A stretch of 64,000 nucleotides of DNA from Eublepharis macularius (lineage: Eukaryota; Chordata; Lepidosauria; Squamata; Eublepharidae), in assembly GCF_028583425.1 (NCBI RefSeq), contig NC_072793.1, positions 103,649,689 to 103,713,688 on the forward strand, given 5' to 3'. Below the pieces are notes generated by a model, which did not search any database, was not told where the DNA came from, and saw only the letters and a program-made list of their open reading frames with translations. A program made the translations under genes and the position numbers. Shown here piece by piece: positions 62,598 through 64,000 of the stretch (positions are counted from its first letter, which is position 1; the number at the start of each line of letters is the position of its first letter).

Positions 62598-63838
62598 CAC
62601 ATGCAAGCAAGCAGGCAAGCAACTCCCCAAATTTCCTCTTTTTAAAAGCAGTGGCCAAAATCCAAGAGATACTTAAGATCATGGATGGTGCTTCTGTTGG
62701 CCCAGTGAGATTTCACTCTTAAAAATGAAAATAGCAATACCTATTACCTACACTCACAATGCCATCAATTCTTTTCAAAACCCCTCCGTTTAAAAAACAG
62801 TTTGGAATGCAGTTTGGGGGTGGGGGGAGGAAGATGATCCAAGTCTAAATCTCTTTCTTTGCTTTATGGTTATAGTTTCACAGATGCTTGGATCTTGACC
62901 AATATAGTAATGGCAGACAGAATGTGAGATGTGGCACGTACGGGAAAGGGGTGATGTGAGCTATATTTTTGGTCTAGGGCAAGGAAGTTGGGGTTAGAAA
63001 CATACAGTTAGGAATACAACTTATGAGGAATTAGTTAAAATGTGTATGTTAAAAAGCCAAGTCTGAAAAGTTTTATAAAAATATTCATGCTTTATAAAAT
63101 TATATTAAAAATACTCCACATTCTGTTCTCCAATTTTTCTTTCGTTAGATTTTTTTCTTCAAGCAATAGAAAGAAAAATATAAATAATTATTTAAATGGA
63201 TCTTCAAAATCCACATGATTATTTTACATATCTTAATAATAGGCGTATAGTACTTAAGAGGGGTTGTCATTTTATATACCAGCATCAGAAACATTTTGGT
63301 CTAGTGTTCAAGTTACTGAGAAGACTGTGTCACAGTTCACTACATATCCTAATTTGATTACATGTAGTTTTTAACATTGTTCAGCCAACCATCCAAAAGT
63401 GATTGTGCCCCATAAACAGTTTTACAGAGATGTCATAATAATAATTTTACAGTTCAATTGTAAACATTTTTCTTGACATGTACATCCTGCTGAAGTCAAT
63501 GAGGTTTATTACCAAGTAAGTCTATTATATACCCCCCCTTGATCTTTTATACCTGTTTCTGCTTCTAATAATTAGAAATTATTTCATGAGCTAAAACTTC
63601 TAAGTAGAAAGAAATAAAAGAAAATTATGAGCTATTGTAGGGAACAAAGGTCCATTGAACATTTTTGTATATGTGTTCTGAATAGGAGATCCTGGTGCCT
63701 GAGGCCTATGAATTTGACCAATGGGAGCCAGAGGGTGCATCTACAAGTTGTCCTGTGACAGCAGTTATTCCAACATGGAAAACATTAACAACCTTAGATA
63801 TGAGTCACAATAGCATATCTCAAATTGATGATTCTGTG
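25248..63838 (+). CDS. NISCH: Nischarin, exons 1-8 (5' part; continues beyond the window)
   Basis: Nischarin is a cytosolic/endosomal scaffold that binds phosphoinositides through a PX domain and partners such as integrin alpha-5, Rac1, PAK and LKB1; human nischarin has about 1500 residues. Eight exons join in one open frame of 301 codons: 25248-25325, 51059-51142, 54898-55080, 56044-56092, 57171-57334, 60119-60214, 62045-62140 and 63686-63838, all with GT...AG introns. Residues about 14-130 are the PX domain, with the lipid-binding RYSDFHDLH in exon 2 and the PPKKIIG segment in exon 3. Exon 8 starts the leucine-rich repeats ([15 protein letters not shown]). The start is the ATG in front of [13 protein letters not shown], with an in-frame upstream ATG at 25185 considered less likely. 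Intron 1 is 25.7 kb and holds an antisense provirus. Confidence 0.95.
26320..26582 (-). mobile_element. BovB (RTE) LINE 3' fragment
   Basis: The minus-strand frame encodes the C-terminal tail of the BovB polyprotein ([47 protein letters not shown]). The + strand phrase TGCCATCAAGTCGCCTCTGA is a familiar BovB signature. It is 5' truncated. Confidence 0.92.
26583..26780 (-). repeat. SINE/LINE tail repeat
   Basis: Contains TTTCTCACTGAGACTCAAGG CGG after an AT-rich ATTTATTT tract, i.e. a repeat tail in reverse. The same tail stands forward at 44671-44740 and in reverse at about 60800. The remainder of this part of intron 1 (26781-28982) has scattered old repeats but no gene. Confidence 0.6.
28983..30418 (-). 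repeat. ERV 3' LTR
   Basis: Identical in length (1436 bp) to 43231-44666, with about 8 single-base differences (for example at 29079, 29732 and 30128). On the minus strand it runs TGTTGCC...GGTAACA. It has a TATTTAAG TATA-like box (29435-29442) and an AATAAA signal about 20 bases from its end. That implies a U3 of about 1 kb and an R region of about 400 bp. A 213-codon open frame on the minus strand (29514-30155) is shared by both LTRs. Confidence 0.97.
30419..30430 (-). other. ERV polypurine tract
   Basis: On the minus strand GAGGGGGGGAAT lies directly before the TGTTGCC start of the 3' LTR. Confidence 0.85.
30660..31480. repeat. ATTCAT / TTAAAA motif array inside the ERV
   Basis: About 19 exact ATTCAT motifs (ATGAAT on the viral strand), mostly as CAATTCATA or AATTCATG, plus near-matches. 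They are interleaved with TTAAAA(C/G)C motifs and irregular 20-50-bp spacing. The block lies between the end of env and the 3' LTR. It has no long coding frame beyond an 89-codon frame that merely translates the repeat. Confidence 0.85.
31879..34260 (-). pseudogene. env: ERV env, disrupted by two frameshifts
   Basis: The start chosen is the ATG at 34260, followed by a hydrophobic signal peptide; the open frame itself extends upstream to a GTG at 34440. The surface part has several N-X-S/T sites and Cys residues. A furin-type site RARR lies at about 33211-33222. Next come a hydrophobic/Gly-rich segment and a long heptad-repeat region typical of a fusion subunit. The frame stops at 32827. The continuation up to about 32560 lies in a second frame. 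The original frame then resumes (open from 32739) through a Cys-rich part, an ectodomain, a transmembrane segment (about 31960-32030) and a short tail ending at 31879. The pattern equals a one-base loss near 32850 and a compensating gain near 32560, so the protein as it stands is non-functional unless these are sequencing errors. Confidence 0.8.
34441..35844 (-). other. ERV non-coding gap between pol and env
   Basis: On the viral strand there is no frame over 60 codons in these 1.4 kb. It contains three A-rich near-repeats (GAGCAAAAAGAAAAA type, 34860-34935), which on the viral strand are pyrimidine-rich tracts. A candidate splice acceptor for env (TATATCCGCAG) is near 34310. Most retroviruses overlap or abut pol and env, so this spacing is unusual. 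Confidence 0.6.
35845..39684 (-). CDS. pol: ERV Pol (protease, reverse transcriptase, RNase H, integrase)
   Basis: In frame with gag after one UAG; about 1279 codons with no internal stop. Numbering from the GTG at 39657: protease DTG at 36-38; reverse transcriptase with VIDLANAF (Asp 275), [10 protein letters not shown] and the active site YVDD at 340-343; a connection domain; RNase H acidic residues at 645 (CDGSS), 683 (AAEVQ), 705 (TDSDW) and about 776. Integrase has His 879, His 883, Cys 913 and Cys 916, then Asp 945, Asp 1005 and Glu 1041. The last two are 35 residues apart, as in D,D35E enzymes. [19 protein letters not shown] segment is a GPY/F-type C-terminal module. All catalytic residues are present. 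No dUTPase is seen. The GTG is not a start: expression would be as Gag-Pol. Confidence 0.95.
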   Translation of the reverse strand, partial: GRPESQSPSVGIVAKLKPDTWGRPTVKAGIGTPGEKKKPATLLIDTGALLNILRPTLVTKGTQTSTTMQLAGFGGGMQESPVWQDIPLSVGNLATRISACANRGEDDGLLGMPFFRAEGLNIDLANGLLWRIPGGPDFVNAVHRCAALKAPLPLAPITGDPWVQDFPEVWVTDKAECGIVKGACVLIEGKDPPPQRQYKYPAEAEAGIAKTIEGLLEWDVILPMQSICNAPLWPVLKADGVTWRMTVDFRALNATTPPVAPVVAKYNEILMAIAAGSRFYLVIDLANAFHSIWLHESCWYKFAFTFRGQQYAFKRTPQGFHSSPSICHTHVVQMWERLQPSSRPHVLSYVDDILVHAPTEELARQVTREVLELLRETGFKASREKAQLVQTSVKYLGLTLGPEGRTPDAQRMEVISKLPAPTDVPSLRALLGTFNFSRDFIESFADKARPLYALLKKNTPWEWGPDQQIALAELKRSLAAAPALAHPDVTQPFFIQLAVSDKSIGATLTQQQAGAARVVAYASRNLTSVETKFSPCEKTCLALVWSLTHWEFIIGGSRTIVQTTHTPLKYILSGKIQDGQVSNARIAQWTLALVNRGVEFKKEATEPPAPYGLLVTGTEHECPLDPPPQVVWPVTWGVPLEEARLNGFTCWFCDGSSFHVGGSPRTGYGAVRVSDAHTLKGPARPHSSQAAEVQALLAVLEFEPPESPLAIYTDSDWTAKAATVWLPVWQNQGWRASDGKPVAHLQLWQQVAALLQSRTGPTQVTHVKGHQKTNSETAYWNDQADLAAKAAATENAPLPEPAPDCPLHPVTTRAQARSQAQGTAGTLDLAQLQISDPEVTDLLAAGRDQTGRLVIREEEGIVWAVDAAGERHWVVPLEVRADLIQFVHEQGHRGKDLTLERVKEVGWWPSMRTEVAQWVDNCLSCAMVNADPTGPRAPLQHQRIDGPWARIQIDFIGPLPPTPRGNRYCLTVIDPFSKWVEAFPCKHNTAATTAKLLFNNVFSRWGTVRVMDSDLGSHFIGEVTQELCKALGIQQRFHIAGHPQASGATERTNRTLKEALRKMVRSSGRDWDEKLPIILMAIRGTTAVHGLTPHMVMTGRKMQLPEAFWLDTQLPSDMQAVVINDAWVQDLISSIHAVHMQVAQKLGTAHKDMDRKLGWVRNPRQWEEGQLVLYRKFSQKAHSLAAKWQGPVPITKRVSPAVYQVAIQRKTGGTWLKYFHASQLKEWKGKPLQTAPPVYDPGGTAASPAPLCPVIRQMSLHPGPEIPCVPLDQTFVALV
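39685..39687 (-). other. gag UAG stop, candidate readthrough codon
   Basis: gag ends in UAG and pol continues in the same frame with GGTCGCCCC directly after. No other stop lies between the gag start and 35845. This is the layout of retroviruses that make Gag-Pol by stop-codon suppression. Confidence 0.75.
39685..41769 (-). CDS. gag: ERV Gag with coiled coil and Gly/Arg tail
   Basis: 694 codons from the ATG at 41769; the frame is open further up to a GTG at 41829, with a TGA at about 41851. Residues about 70-220 form a long, charged heptad-rich coiled coil ([20 protein letters not shown] and following). A capsid-like helical region follows ([47 protein letters not shown]). The C-terminal third is rich in Arg, Gly, Pro and Ser ([24 protein letters not shown]). 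No CCHC zinc knuckle exists anywhere in the frame. A Gag without zinc knuckle but with Gly-Arg boxes resembles foamy-virus Gag, while the readthrough layout does not. The frame is intact. Confidence 0.92.
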   Translation of the reverse strand: MYRANPTVPRLEKWLVKKGDCPWEAGSFKGPDPLQIVRSAFQDFCDKEKPRSSKKDRYGAWALFTALQDSVSLINKLQIAQEDSEQEIERLRIAQDKERKELEEKAKREQDALHLEIQSLRAKLVEQERDHEEKTVEWRAERVNFILEKQGLTTALQDAQHKAEAATARADMAEHAAIEGQERIVKLTHAAQFMAEHNHSKIASADHSACKRELEALKQHLGMQQAVISAVHPAALLALPEGSTDSWSPPSSQPEEAPQPLRPIATKEIVSTDEDGRKTDRIVKETRNWRPDELQAIADRMGPLNRDTAIQWFAHVTMSQPSASGSDVAQLARHCASPEIVTSLNAYISNRRLATRSQYGAMKELCAFLWPTKSLKALYIAESQKPGEDPEAYLARKQLLAELADEVDLDLSDMPDFDDLEFRRAVIDGLNSTTRLALAGIEPGSISWGDLEARIRSIAGLLRETGAIRHVKSPASRRKESEPISAVTYANHGPHSQYRPQGRNSYSEARGGILRGRSSSFNRGRGPRNYRPGVSFAPTPSYGSSSQQGPHEPRSQDAPLAPSHSRASHPYNHQVYPPPDQSNAWGAQQGDHEGYKDRGNTPQSRDPLRWELWMRLKNIGANMELFDGKPTSVLMKAIMDWEDQQQPPVPPTAPPLPPNLPFPGPPIAAVRERPSPNNPFRGSAASTDQGAGSE
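41770..43206 (-). other. ERV leader with tandem motif region
   Basis: 1.4 kb separate the primer site from gag. At 42100-42640 (plus strand) imperfect repeats of CAAGCCTCTGCTCAGAA (at about 42167, 42228, 42267, 42296) grade into repeats of AAAGCGCTCAAGAGTCTAC (about 42421-42620). Plus-strand frames over it are repeat artefacts. Packaging and splice-donor signals would be expected here but cannot be assigned by eye. Confidence 0.6.
43207..43224 (-). other. ERV primer-binding site, tRNA not assigned
   Basis: On the viral strand TGGTGGAGAATATGCGGG begins six bases after the LTR end with the required TGG. I could not match the rest to a tRNA 3' end from memory. Confidence 0.5.
43231..44666 (-). 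repeat. ERV 5' LTR
   Basis: The proviral promoter copy, 1436 bp, partner of 28983-30418. It is followed on the plus strand by the AAAT target duplication. Transcription would run leftward, against NISCH. Confidence 0.97.
43683..43690 (-). promoter_or_regulatory. ERV LTR TATA-like box
   Basis: TATTTAAG on the minus strand, about 1 kb into the LTR, with the same motif at the matching place in the 3' LTR (29435-29442). It predicts a start near 43655. Confidence 0.6.
44671..44740 (+). repeat. SINE/LINE tail repeat beside the ERV
   Basis: Contains AATCCGCCTTGAGTCTCAGTG and an AATAATAATAATA tail. Same family as 26583-26680 (reverse). Confidence 0.6.
45320..46620 (-). mobile_element. Decayed LINE of the same type as 12748-14555
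   Basis: Broken minus-strand frames resemble the LINE split by copia: [12 protein letters not shown]...FCYLGIVF at 46090-46230 parallels KTKILAFGKN...FKYLGVVL, and LNDLLLHL at about 46400 parallels the segment before the YADD motif. The YADD region itself is degraded. Many stops and indels make it an old copy. Confidence 0.6.
46621..47905. other. Intron 1, no gene recognised
   Basis: Only short simple repeats (TG/TA-rich at about 47010-47040) and a small inverted repeat (GAGTGAATAT ... ATATTCACTC near 47055) are seen. Confidence 0.5.
47906..48672. repeat. Large near-perfect palindrome, 344-bp arms
   Basis: 47906-48249 and 48329-48672 are reverse complements over 344 bp with no mismatch that I could find. 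The spacer is 79 bp (48250-48328) and contains two AGAAGATACAGC copies. Landmarks are AACCCTCACGGGAAGGAACA at the outer left end and its complement at the outer right end. The inner parts carry GGCCACGCCCCTGAGGAAGA. A 70-codon frame at 47892-48104 lies inside the left arm and has no recognisable homology. Confidence 0.93.
48711..49990. repeat. Direct duplication flanking a 1-kb segment
   Basis: About 140 bp at 48711-48850 (AAGATGGCTAATAAGTAA, then GGTTGAACCCAGCAGAAGAT) recur diverged at 49848-49990. The segment between has an AAAATAATTTTATTCAAC tract and repeated GGGAATGAAAGT phrases. It may be an antisense LTR-like element. No coding sequence is seen. Confidence 0.55.
51059..51142 (+). CDS. 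NISCH: NISCH exon 2
   Basis: 28 codons beginning VYIIQV, with the PX-domain motif [11 protein letters not shown]. Acceptor TTTAG at 51054-51058, donor GTAGAT. Phase 0 at both ends. Confidence 0.95.
51266..51365. repeat. Interspersed repeat fragment
   Basis: Contains GTTAGCCATGTTAGTCTGTA and AGTCTTAAAGGTGCTACTGG, a repeat end widely seen in sauropsid genomes. A related fragment lies at 52115-52250. Confidence 0.6.
51590..51986. mobile_element. hAT (Charlie-like) non-autonomous element
   Basis: 397 bp with terminal inverted repeats CAAGAGTCTCCCATTC and, in reverse, CAGAAGTTCCCAAAAT. These resemble the Charlie-type CAG.GGTTCTCAAACT end. 8-bp flanks GCCTAGTA (51582-51589) and GCCTAATA (51987-51994) differ at one base. 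The 83-codon frame inside is not recognisable as transposase. Confidence 0.75.
52115..52250. repeat. Interspersed repeat with internal inverted repeat
   Basis: GTATGAGCTTTCGTGAGCCA...CTTC is followed by its near complement GAAG...TCACTAAACTCATAC. Then comes a GTGCTACTGGACTC end related to 51340. Confidence 0.65.
52270..52570 (-). mobile_element. tRNA-derived SINE
   Basis: On the minus strand it starts GAGCCCCGTGGCGCAGAGTG with an A box (TGGCGCAGAGTGG) and a B box (GTTCAATCC) about 50 bases later. A body follows that I recognise from squamate genomes (AGTTGACTCAGCC region; GACTTTTTATAGGGTGGTTT on the plus strand). Confidence 0.85.
52912..54010. mobile_element. hAT-like MITE with GAACC subterminal repeats
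   Basis: 1099 bp flanked by a perfect 8-bp duplication GTCTTTAG (52904-52911 and 54011-54018). Ends are CAGACATGTGTACGAACC and, reversed, TAGAGATGGGCATGAACC. Both ends carry many GAACC/GGTTC motifs. The centre (53030-53880) is a series of alternating inverted repeats built from CCATTTGAGGGGC and GAAGGAGGCC units. Overlapping frames on both strands reflect these repeats, not genes. Confidence 0.85.
54235..54470. repeat. MIR-like (CORE) SINE
   Basis: Contains ATCCTCACAACAACCCTGTG, then CTGGCTCAAGGTCACCCAGC, which resembles the MIR core, then TGAACCTGGATCTCCCAAAG. A common squamate repeat. Confidence 0.75.
54898..55080 (+). CDS. NISCH: NISCH exon 3
   Basis: 61 codons with [20 protein letters not shown], the core of the PX domain. 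T-rich acceptor ending CCAG, donor GTAAGT. Phase 0. Confidence 0.95.
55081..56043 (+). other. NISCH intron 3, no other gene
   Basis: No recognisable family apart from ordinary intronic sequence. Confidence 0.6.
56044..56092 (+). CDS. NISCH: NISCH exon 4
   Basis: 49 bases, 16 codons plus one base, reading [16 protein letters not shown]. Acceptor TTTACAG, donor GTATTT. Leaves phase 1. Confidence 0.93.
57171..57334 (+). CDS. NISCH: NISCH exon 5
   Basis: 164 bases that complete the split Gly codon and restore phase 0. Contains [19 protein letters not shown] sequence (here SPLQLYAVT) and [18 protein letters not shown]. Acceptor TTTTCAG, donor GTAAAA. Confidence 0.95.
57472..59178. mobile_element. 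hAT-like MITE with CCGAATC subterminal repeats
   Basis: 1707 bp flanked by a perfect 8-bp duplication GATAACAT (57464-57471 and 59179-59186). Ends are TAGGATTGTGCA and, reversed, TAGGGGTGTGCA. About a dozen or more CCGAATC/GATTCGG motifs cluster in the first and last 150 bp. The middle has long inverted segments (for example GGGAACAATGGGG, TTTTAAA). Frames of up to 181 codons on both strands are complementary by-products. No transposase is present. Confidence 0.85.
60119..60214 (+). CDS. NISCH: NISCH exon 6
   Basis: 32 codons including [20 protein letters not shown]. Acceptor TTTCTAG, donor GTATGG. Phase 0. Confidence 0.95.
60777..61700. mobile_element. Decayed LINE-derived fragment
   Basis: Starts with the TTTCTCACTGAGACTCAAGG tail motif and runs into a segment (61330-61560) like the LINE 3' sequence GCAGCCAGCAGAGTGACTGC...CATTAGAGTAGTCTAGCCTC that recurs in squamate genomes. 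Only family-level guesses are possible. Confidence 0.5.
62045..62140 (+). CDS. NISCH: NISCH exon 7
   Basis: 32 codons including [10 protein letters not shown] and [13 protein letters not shown]. Acceptor AACAG, donor GTAAGA. Phase 0. Confidence 0.94.
62547..62595. repeat. (GA)n microsatellite
   Basis: About 24 uninterrupted GA units in NISCH intron 7. Confidence 0.97.
63686..63838 (+). CDS. NISCH: NISCH exon 8
   Basis: 51 codons with EFDQWEPEG and the first leucine-rich repeat [18 protein letters not shown]. Acceptor GAATAG, donor GTAAGT. Phase 0; intron 8 runs off the window. Confidence 0.95.
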
Positions 63839-64000
63839 GTAAGTAAAATCTTATGATAAACATCTTCAAAGAGTTTGGGTAATCAAAGGGGGTATGATTG
63901 TCACTTGCAGATCCTTTCTCTGTGAAGAGATTGAGGGTTTTGAACATTGTCTTACTTCAAGGAGCCTTTTTGATCCCAGCCCAGGGTATGCTTAATGAAT

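Overview
The window is a stretch of vertebrate nuclear DNA, most likely from a squamate reptile (lizard or gecko grade). It has one recognisable host gene, in exons with GT-AG introns. The repeat mix is squamate-like: BovB, L1 and L2 LINEs, a tRNA-derived SINE with A and B boxes, a MIR-like SINE and hAT-type non-autonomous elements, plus a Ty1/copia retrotransposon and a very young endogenous retrovirus. The species is inferred from this mix; no mitochondrial or ribosomal marker is present.

Layout. 1-24600 is a repeat-built block upstream of the host gene. It is bounded by two inverted copies of one repeat family: a 155-bp satellite array plus about 0.5 kb of attached sequence at 1-3860, and the mirror image at 20640-24600. 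Between them are a foldback element (3843-5374), an L1 3' end, a LINE on the minus strand split by a full-length copia element (7364-12747), a solo copia LTR, an L2 LINE carrying an LTR-like insertion, and an L1 fragment. The right arm contains a 2.2-kb microsatellite (21090-23268) that is only a few units long in the left arm.

24600-63838 holds the 5' part of NISCH (nischarin): promoter/5'UTR, exon 1 at 25248, then exons 2-8 up to 63838, 301 codons in one continuous frame. The gene continues beyond the window. Its PX domain (exons 1-4) and the start of the leucine-rich repeats (exon 8) are readable.

Intron 1 is 25.7 kb, 15.7 kb of which is an antisense provirus (28983-44666). The two 1436-bp LTRs differ at only about 8 positions and are flanked by a 4-bp AAAT duplication. 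Gag and pol are open and share one frame separated by a single UAG, which suggests stop-codon readthrough. Gag has a long coiled coil and an Arg/Gly-rich tail and no zinc knuckle. Env is interrupted by two offsetting frameshifts. Between env and the 3' LTR is an odd AT-rich array of about 19 ATTCAT motifs. The rest of intron 1 has a decayed LINE and a near-perfect palindrome with 344-bp arms (47906-48672). Introns 2 and 5 carry three hAT-like non-autonomous elements with 8-bp target duplications, two of them with dense subterminal repeats.

No CRISPR array, rRNA gene or functional tRNA gene was seen. The host function present is nischarin; everything else is mobile or satellite DNA and its remains.
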